Positions 22,957 to 31,711 of a stretch of DNA of 64,000 nucleotides are shown here, one piece after another. The stretch comes from Nonomuraea thailandensis. GTDB taxonomy: Bacteria > Actinomycetota > Actinomycetes > Streptosporangiales > Streptosporangiaceae. How positions within the stretch are numbered: the first letter of the stretch is position 1; the number at the start of each line of letters is the position of its first letter. The notes beneath the pieces were generated by a model. That model had not been told where the DNA came from, did no database searches, and saw only the letters and a list, made by a program, of their open reading frames with translations. The stretch spans positions 11,239,001-11,303,000 of the forward strand of contig NZ_JAMZEB010000002.1 in NCBI RefSeq assembly GCF_024172165.1. The letters run 5' to 3'. A program made the translations under genes and the position numbers.

Positions 22957-23397
22957 GTGACCAGGAGGCGATGCGCGCAGGCCCGTCGGCGGCCCGTGGT
23001 GCTGTTCGGGGCGTTGCTGGCGCCGGCGATTCTTGCGGGAGGGTTGCTGGCGGGGGAGATGCGCGGGTTTGAGAAGGACGTTGCCAGCGCCGGGACCGGT
23101 GGGGGTGGGGCGGTGAGGCGGGCGTTCGAGCCTGTGCTGGTGCCGGCGCCTCCTCGGCCTGAGCGGCGGTATGCGGCTGCGATGCCGTCGCCCGTGCGTG
23201 AGGTGCCTGAGCGGGTGCCGAGGGTGGTGGATGAGAAGAAGGTCCCGGAGGTTGTGCAGGAGGAGCCTGTTACGCCGGCGCCTGTGCGGACTCAGGGTGG
23301 GTGTCCGGGGGAGTGGGTGGATACCTGGCTGTGGGAGTTGTGCCGGGATCGGGAGGAGGAGGATGGGGCCGTTGACAGCTGGCTGCCTGGGATTTGA
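22957..23397 (+). CDS. Hypothetical membrane-anchored or secreted protein
   Basis: The frame is open from 22840, but GTG 22957 gives a better N-terminus: a basic stretch (VTRRRCAQARRRP) and one hydrophobic helix (VVLFGALLAPAILAGGLLAG). The rest of the 146-aa product is a Pro/Val-rich extracytoplasmic stalk (PAPPRPERRY, VPEVVQEEPVTPAPV) ending in a short Cys-containing domain, GGCPGEWVDTWLWELCRDR. No family is recognised. It lies upstream of a secreted peptidase but separated by 275 bp without a clear gene. Confidence 0.5.
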   Translation: MTRRRCAQARRRPVVLFGALLAPAILAGGLLAGEMRGFEKDVASAGTGGGGAVRRAFEPVLVPAPPRPERRYAAAMPSPVREVPERVPRVVDEKKVPEVVQEEPVTPAPVRTQGGCPGEWVDTWLWELCRDREEEDGAVDSWLPGI

Positions 23398-23672
23398 ACC
23401 GGTGGTGCGGGGCGGGGCGTACTGATCTATGTGGGTTGTGTAGAGGGTGATCGGTGCGGTGTCCGGGGCTTGCGCTGTGCTGCTGCTGTGGGCCGTGAGC
23501 TCTGCGTGGATGGCGGGCGAGGGTGTTGAGGGGTGTGTGGGGCGGGGCTCACTGTGCAAAGTGGGTTATTTGTCTCATAACAGCTCTTCGGAGTTCGGTC
23601 CGGGCACTCGGGGGGCTGTAGTAACGTGCGTGCCTGACCAGGGTAACGAGATTGCAAACGGAGGAGTCGAAC

Positions 23673-24770
23673 GTGCCAGCCCCTCGATCAGCGGGTCTGA
23701 TCGCGGTCGTCATGGCGGTGGCTTCTCTTCTCGTGCCCTTGGAAGGTGTGCCGGCGCAGGCTCAGGTACGGGTTCAGCAAGGCCGGCAGGAAGTCGTGCA
23801 GCGGGATCCGTCCGATCTGGGTGAGCTGCGCAAAGAGGCCGAGCGGTCGGCCAAGGAGCTTGAGGACGCCACCAAGGCGCTGGAGAAGCGGCGGGCCGAG
23901 ATCGCGGCGTCCGAGAAGGAGCTCAAGAGCAAGCTCACCTCGCTGCAGGATCTCGAACGGCGGCTGGCCGTGATGCGGCAGCCTGTCTCCCAGATGGCCG
24001 AGCTGCTGTATCAGCAGCCGTTCATGGCCGGGGGCATCGTGCCGTACCTGTCCGGGAGCGCGGATGAGAAGACGCTGCGCGCGCTGATGGACGCGAACCA
24101 GATCGTGGCCGTGCGGCAGCAGGCCGTCGAGCAGACGAGCGCCTTGTACAAGGAGACCGAGCGGCTGGCCGGTGAGGCGCAGGAGCTTCGGGCCGGGAAC
24201 CTGCTGGCGGAGGCGCAACTGGCCGCCGAGGTGGACACCCTGCGGCAGCGGTCGGACAAGATCGTGAAGTCGTTGACTGCGGCGCTGGTGAAGCTGGGGA
24301 TCAAGATTGACAAGGTGGGGCGGGCGGCGCTCGGGTGCAATCCGCTTCGGGCGGCTACGGCCGATCAGTATCCCAATGGGCTGATCCCCAGGGGCATGCT
24401 CTGTCCGTTGCAGCAGAAGGGGTTCAGTCTCAGGGCCGATGCCACGATCGCCTTCGTCAGCCTGAACGAGGCTTACCGGCAGCGGTTCGGCAAGCCGATG
24501 TGCGTGACCGATGCGTACCGGAGCCTGGCCGAGCAGCAGTCGATCTACTACCGGCGGCCGGGGTTCGCGGCGGTGCCGGGGCGGAGCAACCACGGGCTCG
24601 GGCTGGCTGTGGACCTGTGCGGCGGGGTGGAGAGGTCCGGGTCCGCGGAGTTCGTGTGGATGGAGAAGAACTCCAAGAGGTACGGATGGTTCCACCCCTC
24701 GTGGGCCTACAGCAGCCCGTTCGAGCCCTGGCACTGGGAGTACGACCCGGAGATCGACAAGCTTCTCTGA
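23673..24770 (+). CDS. Secreted D-alanyl-D-alanine carboxypeptidase (M15/VanY type) with coiled coil
   Basis: The start is GTG 23673 with GGAGGAG upstream. The 365-aa product has a signal peptide (AGLIAVVMAVASLLVPLEG), then about 190 residues of coiled coil (ELRKEAERSAKELEDATKAL onward), as in cell-wall enzymes controlled by FtsEX-like systems. The C-terminal M15B domain holds the zinc motifs SNHGLGLAVDLC and PWHWEYD. It trims D-Ala from stem peptides or cuts the D-Ala-D-Ala end. The coiled coil probably controls or localises the enzyme. Confidence 0.85.
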   Translation: MPAPRSAGLIAVVMAVASLLVPLEGVPAQAQVRVQQGRQEVVQRDPSDLGELRKEAERSAKELEDATKALEKRRAEIAASEKELKSKLTSLQDLERRLAVMRQPVSQMAELLYQQPFMAGGIVPYLSGSADEKTLRALMDANQIVAVRQQAVEQTSALYKETERLAGEAQELRAGNLLAEAQLAAEVDTLRQRSDKIVKSLTAALVKLGIKIDKVGRAALGCNPLRAATADQYPNGLIPRGMLCPLQQKGFSLRADATIAFVSLNEAYRQRFGKPMCVTDAYRSLAEQQSIYYRRPGFAAVPGRSNHGLGLAVDLCGGVERSGSAEFVWMEKNSKRYGWFHPSWAYSSPFEPWHWEYDPEIDKLL

Positions 24771-24780
24771 GGCGTTCGGC

Positions 24781-25182
24781 TCAGATCGCCGGGGCCACTT
24801 CCGCGCTGCAGAAGGCGCAACGGGAGGCGGGCTTGGGGATCTCGGACAGGCATTCGGGGCAGTCGCGGGTCTTCGCCTCGATCTTGGCGGCGGCTCGATC
24901 CCTGTAGTGCGTGTACGGCTTCACCACCAGGAAGTAGATCACTGCGGCGACCATCAGGAACGAGACGATCGCGTTGATGAAGTTGCCGTACATGAAGTTG
25001 GACTGGCCGATCGTCACCTTGAGTGAGGAGAAGTCGGGCAGGCCGCCGAACGCGGAGATCAGCGGAGTGAGCAGGTCGGCCACGAACGACTGCACGATCG
25101 CGTTGAAGGCCGCTCCGATGACCACTGCCACGGCCAGGTCGATGACGTTCCCCTGAGTGAGGAACTTCTTGAATCCGTTCAT
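24781..25182 (-). CDS. mscL: Large-conductance mechanosensitive channel with zinc-ribbon tail
   Basis: A 133-aa MscL. The family N-terminus MNGFKKFLTQGNVIDLAVAV is followed by TM1 with the pore motif, a periplasmic loop, TM2 (FINAIVSFLMVAAVIYFLVV) and a charged bundle. Unlike Escherichia coli MscL, the C-terminus ends in CPEC...CAFC, a probable zinc ribbon found in several actinobacterial homologues. The channel releases solutes under hypo-osmotic shock. The gene is convergent with the M15 peptidase gene. Confidence 0.95.
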   Translation of the reverse strand: MNGFKKFLTQGNVIDLAVAVVIGAAFNAIVQSFVADLLTPLISAFGGLPDFSSLKVTIGQSNFMYGNFINAIVSFLMVAAVIYFLVVKPYTHYRDRAAAKIEAKTRDCPECLSEIPKPASRCAFCSAEVAPAI

Positions 25183-25205
25183 GGCAAGGAATCGTAGTCG
25201 AACGA

Positions 25206-25802
25206 TTACTGTAAGTTAGTTCTGATGGTGAGGGAAAGGCGGGCGTGGGCTTGGGCGGTGGCCAGGTCTGCTGCCTGGGTGGGGGTCGTGGCCAGGACGA
25301 TCAGGGTGCCGTCGTCCGTGTCGTGGGACGCCGTCGACGGGGGTTTCGGGATCGACAGGACCGTGGTGTCCTGGGCGAGCTGGCGGGCCGGAACGCCCTG
25401 CTCGTAGGCGGCCAGGAGGGTGATCGTGGAGCCGGGGGAGAGCAGGGCCGCCGCGGCGGCGTCGGCGATGCGTACGGGGGTGGCGACCAGGCCTGGCGGG
25501 AGGCGGTAGGAGGCCAGGAGGCGGACGTCGGTCAGGGGCTCGCCCTTGCGGATGGGGGTGGCCAGGGTCTGGCCTGCCGGGATCGTGCGTACTGCGCCCG
25601 CGGGCGGAGGGGTGAGCGCCGCCGGGTGGAAGTCGGCGGGGTCGAGAGGGCCGGGGGACAGGTCGCGGGCGGCCACCAGAACCGTGGGGGCGGAGCCGGT
25701 GGGGCGGGTGGCGACGAAGGCCGCGATGACGGAGACGGCGGCTAGCGCCGCCGCTACCAGGCGGCGGCGACGGCCGTGGCGTGAGAGCCAGGGCTGGATC
25801 AC
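25206..25802 (-). CDS. SAF-domain membrane protein (CpaB/RcpC-like)
   Basis: GTG 25802 overlaps the end of the mtnP gene (GTGA), giving 198 aa. One N-terminal transmembrane helix (LVAAALAAVSVIAAFVA) is followed by a SAF domain (VLVAARDLSPGPLDPADFHP; PAGQTLATPIRKGEPLTDVR) and an RcpC-like stretch (STITLLAAYEQG). The family acts in pilus or flagellar assembly, but isolated actinobacterial members have no known role. Translational coupling to mtnP is conserved-looking but functionally unexplained. Confidence 0.75.
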   Translation of the reverse strand: MIQPWLSRHGRRRRLVAAALAAVSVIAAFVATRPTGSAPTVLVAARDLSPGPLDPADFHPAALTPPPAGAVRTIPAGQTLATPIRKGEPLTDVRLLASYRLPPGLVATPVRIADAAAAALLSPGSTITLLAAYEQGVPARQLAQDTTVLSIPKPPSTASHDTDDGTLIVLATTPTQAADLATAQAHARLSLTIRTNLQ

Positions 25803-26605
25803 GGCAACTCGAAGGGGAGCTTGATGCCGTCCAGGGCCGAGCCGCAGGAGCAGGTGCGCTCTTCGGGGAGGGACTGGACGGTCTCCGAGACCAGGGTGCG
25901 CATGCGGGTGACGTTCTGGGCGAAGAACTCCAGCACCTCGTCGTGGGTCACGCCCTGACCGGCTTCCACGCCGGCGTCGTGGTCGGTCACCAGGGAGATG
26001 GACGTGTAGCAGAGCGCCAGCTCGCGGGCCAGGATCGCCTCGGGGAAGCCGGTCATGCCCACGATGGACCAGCCGTTGCCCGCGAACCACTGCGACTCCG
26101 CCCGCGTCGAGAAGCGTGGGCCCTCGATGACCACCAAGGTGCCGCCGTCGACCGTCTCCCAGTCGCCGGCGCGGGCGGTCGCCACGGCCGTGGAGCGGCC
26201 CGCCGGGCAGTACGGGTCGGCGAAGGAGACGTGGACCGCGCCGCCGATGTCGTAGTAGGTCTGTGCACGGCCGGAGGTGCGGTCGACGAGCTGGTCGGGG
26301 ATGACGATGGCGCCGGGGCCGTACTCGGCTCTCAGCGAGCCTACGGCGCTGGGCGCGAGCACCTGGCGCACGCCGAGCGAACGCAGTGCCCAAAGGTTGG
26401 CACGATAAGGGATGCGGTGCGGCGGGAAGCGGTGATCTCGCCCGTGTCTGGGGATGAACGCCACCGAACGCGAGCCGATGCGTCCGACCGTGACGACATC
26501 GCTCGGAGGGCCGTAGGGAGTGGCGAGCTCGATCTCCTCTGCGTCGTCGAGCAGGGAGTAAAAGCCTGAGCCGCCGATAACGCCGATATCTGCGCGATTA
26601 ACCAT
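25799..26605 (-). CDS. mtnP: S-methyl-5'-thioadenosine phosphorylase
   Basis: I choose ATG 26605 (MVNRADIGVIGGSGFYSLLD), the usual family start, giving 268 aa. The phosphate-binding GGSGFY, RHGRDHRFPPHRIPYRANLW and PSAVGSLR, the GPRFSTRAES block and the substrate segment NGWSIVGMTGFPEAILAREL identify MTA phosphorylase or a related purine phosphorylase. It splits methylthioadenosine into adenine and methylthioribose-1-phosphate for methionine salvage. Specificity between MTA and methylthioinosine cannot be told by eye. Confidence 0.9.
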   Translation of the reverse strand: MVNRADIGVIGGSGFYSLLDDAEEIELATPYGPPSDVVTVGRIGSRSVAFIPRHGRDHRFPPHRIPYRANLWALRSLGVRQVLAPSAVGSLRAEYGPGAIVIPDQLVDRTSGRAQTYYDIGGAVHVSFADPYCPAGRSTAVATARAGDWETVDGGTLVVIEGPRFSTRAESQWFAGNGWSIVGMTGFPEAILARELALCYTSISLVTDHDAGVEAGQGVTHDEVLEFFAQNVTRMRTLVSETVQSLPEERTCSCGSALDGIKLPFELP

Positions 26606-27124
26606 GGCGCAGAGAGTAGCCGGAGCGGTGGTGGGTGAGGCGGACGCGAACGGCGTTCTGTGGATAACCCTGCCGGACGGAGAGTGGCTGTGGACAACTC
26701 GGCTGCGGCGAGTGGGCACAGCAGTACGAAGAGCAGGATCGCCGCATGTGGCGACAGCGCCTCGCGGCCAGCTCTCAGGAAGGGCCAGCTCTCAGGAAGG
26801 GCCAGCTCTCAGGAAGGGCCAGCTCTCAGGAAGGGCCAGCTCTCAGAAAGGGTGAAGCTCGTGAGTACGGCAAGCCGCTGCGCCCCTACGGCGGCGCGGG
26901 CATGGTGAAGCGCAGCCCGTACGTGGAGGCGTTGCGGATCGACGCGTGACGTCGAACGTGCTGCGTGGGCGCCGAGGGCCGGCAGGTCCTGGGCAGCCGC
27001 CGAGGACGGAAGACGAGCACCACGAACCGCAGCACGCCGTACGTGCTGGATGGGTGCCGCAGGTCAGGGGACAGCGGCACGCCGTATGGGGGCACGGCTC
27101 CGCGTCACGCGGGAGCCGTGCGGT
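26606..27124. other. Intergenic stretch between mtnP and fmdB, no convincing gene
   Basis: These 519 bp between divergent and convergent genes contain a 17-bp minisatellite (26766-26850) that keeps three forward frames open. A plus-strand frame ends MVKRSPYVEALRIDA but lacks a start signal and any family match. The mtnP promoter should lie at its left edge. Confidence 0.5.
26766..26850. repeat. 17-bp tandem repeat, five copies
   Basis: The unit GGCCAGCTCTCAGGAAG is repeated exactly at 26766, 26783, 26800 and 26817; a fifth copy at 26834 differs by one base (GGCCAGCTCTCAGAAAG). The period is not a multiple of three, so it is unlikely to be coding. The near identity of copies implies recent expansion, so the locus is probably variable between strains. 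Confidence 0.9.
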
Positions 27125-27439
27125 TCAGCTGGACGCGGCGGCCGGAGCGGGCGCCGTGGTCGAGCTGGACGACGAGCTCGAAGAGCTCGAGTCCGACGAC
27201 TTGCTCTCCCCCGACTTCGACGAGGACGAGGAAGACGCCGGGGACGACGAGGTCGAGGACGACGAGCGGTTGTCGGTCTTGTAGAAACCAGAGCCCTTGA
27301 ACACGATGCCGACCGCGGAGAACACCTTCCGCAGGTTGCCCTGGCAGTTCGGGCAGACCGTCAACGCATCGTCGGTGAACTTCTGGACGACCTCGAGCTG
27401 CTCACCGCAGTCGTTGCAGGCGTACTGATACGTCGGCAC
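27125..27439 (-). CDS. fmdB: FmdB-family zinc-ribbon protein with poly-Ser tail
   Basis: The GTG start at 27439 has AGGAGG upstream; the 104-aa product begins VPTYQYACNDCGEQ. The zinc ribbon uses CNDCGEQ and CPNCQG, followed by the family segment KVFSAVGIVFKGSGFYKTD. The last 45 residues are a low-complexity Ser-rich tail ending TTAPAPAAASS. FmdB proteins were first noted in formamidase regulation; the actual role is unknown. Confidence 0.85.
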   Translation of the reverse strand: MPTYQYACNDCGEQLEVVQKFTDDALTVCPNCQGNLRKVFSAVGIVFKGSGFYKTDNRSSSSTSSSPASSSSSSKSGESKSSDSSSSSSSSSSTTAPAPAAASS

Positions 27440-27510
27440 GCGCTCCTCCTTAAACAAGCTCTAGCACTCGAGCGATGCGACTGCTAATGGTAACCGATCG
27501 GGTCAAACAC

Positions 27511-29016
27511 CTATTCCAACCCCCGCTCTCCGTACCACCCGGCCAGCTTCCCGCTGCGGCTGACCGCGCGCAGGCGGCGTTCGACCTGCTCACGGCAGGA
27601 GGCGGTGGTGACCACGAGAAGCTGGTCGTCCGCCCGGATGCGGGTGGTGGAGGCGGGGACGAAGGATTTGCCGTCGCGTACGACGAGAGTGACCTGGGCG
27701 CCGGCGGGCAGGCGGAGCTCGAAGATCTCCACGCCGTGCAGCCGGGAGCCCGGTGGCACCTTGACCTGCAGCAGGTCGGCCTTGAGCTCCTCCAGCGGCG
27801 CCGATTCCACGGAGAGGTCGTGGGCCTCGCCGGGCGCGGACACCCCGAGCACGCGCGCCACGAAAGGCAGCGTCGGACCCTGGAGCAGGGTGAACACGAT
27901 GACGATCACGAAGACCTGGTTGAAGAGGTCCTTGGAGCCCTCGACGTTCGCCGCCCAGGGGATGGTCGCCAGCACGATCGGGATCGCGCCGCGCAGCCCC
28001 GCCCACGACAGGAACGCCTGGTCACGCCAGTTCACCCAGCCCAGACGCAGGGCCCAGGCCAGCGCCGAGCTGACCACGACCGAGAGCGGGCGGGCCACGA
28101 GGACCAGGATCGTGCCGGTGATCAGGCCGGGGACGATCGCCGACGGCATCTCCTCCACGTCGGCCAGCATGCCGAGCATGACGAACAGGCCGATCTGCGC
28201 CAGCCACGCGGCGCCCTCCGCGAAGCCCCTGGTCGCGGCCCGGTGGGGCAGGCGGGAGTTGCCCAGGATGAGCGCCGTCAGGTAGACGGCCAGGAAGCCT
28301 GAGCCGTGCAGCAGCACCGCGCCGCCGTACGAGACGAAGGTGAGCGCCAGCACGGCGATCGGGTACAGGCCGGAGGCGGGCAGGGCGACGCGGCGCAGGG
28401 CGTAGGCGCCCGTGGGGCCGACGGCGAGCCCGACGCCCGCGCCGATGATCAGCTCGACGGACGTCTCGACCAGGAACGTTCCCAACGTCGCCTGGGAGTG
28501 GGACGCGCCGCTGAGCAGCACCACGGCGATGACCGTCGGGGCGTCGTTGAAGCCGGACTCCGCCTCCAGCACCCCGGCCAGGCGCGGCGGCAGCGGCAGC
28601 CTGCGCAGCACGGAGAAGACGGCCGCGGCGTCGGTGGAGGCCAGCACAGCGCCGAAGATCAGCGCCGTGGTGCCGTCGATGCCGAGGATCCCCTGGACGA
28701 GCAGCGCCACCACGACGATGCTGACCGTCACGCCGACGGTCGCCATCACCAGCGCCATGGGGACGGAACGCCGCACATGGGGCCAGTTCGTGGTCAGACC
28801 ACCCTCGGCGAGGATCACCGCCAGCGCCGACAGCCCGATCTGCTGGGCGAGCTGCGGGCTCTCGAACGGGATTCCGAACCCCGAAGGCCCCACTGCCAGC
28901 CCGAAGCCGAGAAAGATGAGCAGACTGGGCAGACCGGTGCGATGCGCCAGCCGTACGGACGCGATGGCCGCGATGACGATCGCGGCACCGACGAGGAGCC
29001 AGAGATCAAGCGTCAT
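27511..29016 (-). CDS. Potassium/proton antiporter, CPA1 type with RCK_C domain
   Basis: A 501-aa membrane protein with about 12 helices. Family signals are PSLLIFLGFGLAVGPSGFG near the start and ILAEGGLTTNW, GAVLASTDAAAVFSVLRR and EAESGFNDAPTVIAVVLL (the ion-binding region), followed by WAGLRGAIPIVLATIPW. The cytosolic C-terminus (about 400-475) is an RCK_C/TrkA_C-like ligand-binding domain (VKVPPGSRLHGVEIFELRLP). It exports K+ in exchange for H+ under high osmolarity or pH. It is transcribed alone. Confidence 0.9.
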   Translation of the reverse strand: MTLDLWLLVGAAIVIAAIASVRLAHRTGLPSLLIFLGFGLAVGPSGFGIPFESPQLAQQIGLSALAVILAEGGLTTNWPHVRRSVPMALVMATVGVTVSIVVVALLVQGILGIDGTTALIFGAVLASTDAAAVFSVLRRLPLPPRLAGVLEAESGFNDAPTVIAVVLLSGASHSQATLGTFLVETSVELIIGAGVGLAVGPTGAYALRRVALPASGLYPIAVLALTFVSYGGAVLLHGSGFLAVYLTALILGNSRLPHRAATRGFAEGAAWLAQIGLFVMLGMLADVEEMPSAIVPGLITGTILVLVARPLSVVVSSALAWALRLGWVNWRDQAFLSWAGLRGAIPIVLATIPWAANVEGSKDLFNQVFVIVIVFTLLQGPTLPFVARVLGVSAPGEAHDLSVESAPLEELKADLLQVKVPPGSRLHGVEIFELRLPAGAQVTLVVRDGKSFVPASTTRIRADDQLLVVTTASCREQVERRLRAVSRSGKLAGWYGERGLE

Positions 29017-29040
29017 CTGGCTCCCCTCCCGTATCTGCGT

Positions 29041-29610
29041 TCACACAAGCCTAGTGAGTCCCGCAGGCGTCATGGCATAGCGGACCGTGCGGTCATGGGG
29101 CTCCGACGGGACCCCGTCGATCAGTTCGCCGTCGTGCAGCAGCGCGACGGTGGGGACGTTCGGGCCGACGCGGGCGAGGGCGCGGTCGTAGGAGCCGCCG
29201 CCGCGTCCCAGGCGGATCCCGGTACGCCGGTCCACCGCCAGGGCCGGCACGATCACGAGGGCGGCCGTGCGTACGGCGTCCACGCCGCGGCGCGTGTCCA
29301 CCGGCTCCATGATCCCGTAGCGGCCGGGAGCGAGCGTGTCAGGCCCGTCGTACACCGCCCAATCCAGGTCATTGTCGTCACGCAGGAGCGGCAGGATAAC
29401 TGTGGCCCCATGTTTCCAGAGAGCGAACACCAGCCCGTGCGTCTCCGGCTCCGACCCCGTTGACCAGTAGCAGGCCACCAGGCCGGCCATCTGGACCCAG
29501 GGTTGTTCGAGCAGAGTTTCGCGAACCTTGATGGCGTTTGCGCGCAGTTCCTCGGGGGAGAGGGAGGTACGCGCCGCGATCAGCTCGCGGCGCAGGTTCA
29601 GCTTGTCCAC
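29041..29610 (-). CDS. 5-formyltetrahydrofolate cyclo-ligase
   Basis: I place the start at GTG 29610 (VDKLNLRRELIAAR), because GGAGGG lies right before it; the open frame begins 12 bp earlier. The 189-aa product has the family blocks LRRELIAART, VACYWSTGSEPET, VILPLL, and the catalytic/ATP segment LGRGGGSYDRAL followed by LLHDGE. The enzyme makes 5,10-methenyl-THF from 5-formyl-THF with ATP. It is divergent from galU with only 24 bp between the starts, so the promoters overlap the coding ends. Confidence 0.9.
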   Translation of the reverse strand: MDKLNLRRELIAARTSLSPEELRANAIKVRETLLEQPWVQMAGLVACYWSTGSEPETHGLVFALWKHGATVILPLLRDDNDLDWAVYDGPDTLAPGRYGIMEPVDTRRGVDAVRTAALVIVPALAVDRRTGIRLGRGGGSYDRALARVGPNVPTVALLHDGELIDGVPSEPHDRTVRYAMTPAGLTRLV

Positions 29611-29634
29611 AGGTCCCTCCACTAGGGTCTACTC

Positions 29635-30537
29635 ATGGCTGACTTCGACCCTGTGACGAAAGCCGTCGTGCCCGCCGCGGGTCTGGGCACCCGGTTCCTC
29701 CCGGCGACCAAGGCGACACCCAAGGAGATGTTGCCCATCGTCGACAAGCCCGCGATCCAGTATGTCGTCGAGGAGGCCGCCTCCGCTGGGCTCCTCGACG
29801 TCCTCATGGTCACCGGCAAGAACAAACGCTCGATCGAGGACCATTTCGACCGCGCGTTCGAGCTGGAAGAGGCCCTTGAGGCCAAGGGCGACGAGCACCG
29901 GTTGTCCCAGGTTCGCGAGCCCGCGTCCCTGGCGACCCTGCATTACGTACGGCAGGGCGAGCCGAAGGGGCTCGGCCACGCGGTGCTCTGTGCCAAGCAT
30001 CACGTCGGTGATCACCCGTTCGCCTGTCTGCTCGGTGACGACCTCATCGACCACCGCGACCACCTGCTGCAGCGCATGATCGAGGTGCGCGAGACCTTCG
30101 GCGGGAGCGTGATCGCGCTGATGGAGGTGCCCAAGGAGCAGGTCTCGCTGTACGGCGTCGCGACCATCGAGGCGACCGCCGAGGAGGACGTCGTCCGTGT
30201 GACGGACCTGGTGGAGAAGCCGCCGGCCGACGAGGCGCCGTCCAACTGGGCGATCATCGGGCGCTATGTGATCGATCCGGCCGTCTTCGAGGTGCTGGAG
30301 AATACCCCGCCGGGGCGTGGTGGGGAGATCCAGCTCACCGACGCGCTGCGGACGCTCGCCTCGCGCGGCTCCGAGGAGGGCGGGCCGGTGCACGGCGTGC
30401 TGTTCAGGGGGCGGCGTTACGACACGGGCGACAAGCTGGACTATTTGCGGACCGTGGTGAAGTTCGCGGCGGATCGGCAGGATCTGGCGCCGGAGTTCGT
30501 GCCGTGGCTGCGGGAGTTCCTTGATGAAATCAGTTGA
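29635..30537 (+). CDS. galU: UTP-glucose-1-phosphate uridylyltransferase
   Basis: This 300-aa enzyme has the nucleotidyltransferase N-terminus KAVVPAAGLGTRFLPATKAT, then KEMLPIVDKPAIQYVVEEA, the product loop RQGEPKGLGHAVLCAKHHVG, LLGDDLIDH and the C-terminal GRRYDTGDKLDYLRT, all typical of GalU. It makes UDP-glucose for cell-wall and exopolysaccharide synthesis. The next gene, moeA/glp, starts inside its last codons, so the two are co-translated, an order shared with mycobacteria. Confidence 0.95.
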   Translation: MADFDPVTKAVVPAAGLGTRFLPATKATPKEMLPIVDKPAIQYVVEEAASAGLLDVLMVTGKNKRSIEDHFDRAFELEEALEAKGDEHRLSQVREPASLATLHYVRQGEPKGLGHAVLCAKHHVGDHPFACLLGDDLIDHRDHLLQRMIEVRETFGGSVIALMEVPKEQVSLYGVATIEATAEEDVVRVTDLVEKPPADEAPSNWAIIGRYVIDPAVFEVLENTPPGRGGEIQLTDALRTLASRGSEEGGPVHGVLFRGRRYDTGDKLDYLRTVVKFAADRQDLAPEFVPWLREFLDEIS

Positions 30538-31711
30538 CGCGCATCTGGCCGAGATCCTGGCCACTGTACGTCCGCTGGCCCCCCTTGAGCTGGAGCTGGA
30601 GCAGACTCTGGGGACGACGCTGGCCGAGGACGTGTCCTCGCCGGTGCCGTTGCCGCCGTTCGACAACTCGGCCATGGACGGGTACGCCGTCCGGGTCGAG
30701 GACCTGTCGGAGATTCCGGTCACCTTGCCGGTGATCGACGATGTGGCGGCGGGGTCGCTGGAGCTGCGGGCCGTGGGGCCGGGGCATGCCGTACGCATCA
30801 TGACCGGTGCACCCCTGCCCGCCGGGGCCGATGTCGTGGTGCCGGTCGAGTGGACCGACGGCGGCACCGTCTCCGTACGCATCGATCGCCGCGCCGAGGC
30901 CGGCAACGCGATCAGGCGGGCCGGCGAAGACGTGCAGACCGGTGAGATCGTGCTCAAGGCCGGCACCGTGATCGGGCCGGCGCAGCTCGGGATCATCGCC
31001 GGGGTGGGGCGGCGGCGCGTCTGGGCGCGGCCGCGGCCCAGGGTCGTCGTGATCTCCACCGGCGCCGAGCTGGTCGAGCCGGGCGGTCCCCTCCAGCCCG
31101 GCCAGATCTGGGATTCCAACAGCTACACCCTGACGGCGGCCGTGCGGGAGGTGGGGGCCGAGGGCTTCCGCGCCGGGTCCGTCGGGGACGATCCGGGCAT
31201 GCTGCTCGACCGGCTGGACACGCACCTGATGCGCGCCGACGCGATCATCACCAGCGGCGGGGTGTCGATGGGCGCGTACGAGCCGGTCAAGGAGGCCCTG
31301 TCGCCGCTGGGCACTGTCCGGTTCGAGAAGGTGGCGATGCAGCCGGGGATGCCGCAGGGGTTCGGCGTCCTGGGGGACGACCAGGTGCCGATCTTCGCGC
31401 TGCCCGGGAATCCGGTGTCATCGTTCGTGTCGTTCATGCTGTTCGTACGGCCTGCGCTCGACAGGATGCGCGGGCTGCCCGGCGGGATGCCGGAGACGGT
31501 CACCGCGCGGACCACCGGGCCGTTGCGGTCGCCGTCCGGGCGGCGGTCGTACCTGCGCGGGGTGCTTGCGGCCGACGGCACGGTGTCACCCGCGCACGGG
31601 CAGGGCTCGCACCAGCTCGCCGCGCTGGCCTCGGCGAACGCGCTCATCGTGGTGCCCGAGGATGTGACCGAGGTGGAGGCGGGGGCTTCTGTGGAGGTGG
31701 TCCGGCTTTGA
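30524..31711 (+). CDS. moeA: MoeA/Glp: molybdopterin molybdotransferase or division-linked gephyrin-like protein
   Basis: A 395-aa MoeA-fold protein from ATG 30524. Key motifs: PLPPFDNSAMDGYAVR, RIMTGAPLPAGADVVVPVEW, IRRAGEDVQTGE, STGAELVEPG, the MPT-binding TSGGVSMGAYEP and FALPGNPVSSFVSFMLFVRP. Classical MoeA inserts molybdate into adenylylated molybdopterin. The order galU-moeA-(moaC-mog)-rimJ-membrane protein matches the corynebacterial/mycobacterial locus whose MoeA-like protein Glp binds FtsZ. The catalytic motifs look intact, so both roles remain possible. Confidence 0.9.
   Translation: MKSVDAHLAEILATVRPLAPLELELEQTLGTTLAEDVSSPVPLPPFDNSAMDGYAVRVEDLSEIPVTLPVIDDVAAGSLELRAVGPGHAVRIMTGAPLPAGADVVVPVEWTDGGTVSVRIDRRAEAGNAIRRAGEDVQTGEIVLKAGTVIGPAQLGIIAGVGRRRVWARPRPRVVVISTGAELVEPGGPLQPGQIWDSNSYTLTAAVREVGAEGFRAGSVGDDPGMLLDRLDTHLMRADAIITSGGVSMGAYEPVKEALSPLGTVRFEKVAMQPGMPQGFGVLGDDQVPIFALPGNPVSSFVSFMLFVRPALDRMRGLPGGMPETVTARTTGPLRSPSGRRSYLRGVLAADGTVSPAHGQGSHQLAALASANALIVVPEDVTEVEAGASVEVVRL

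Noticed and set aside
26604..26949. Three overlapping plus-strand frames of 67-83 aa
   Set aside because: All are kept open by the 17-bp minisatellite and lack start signals.
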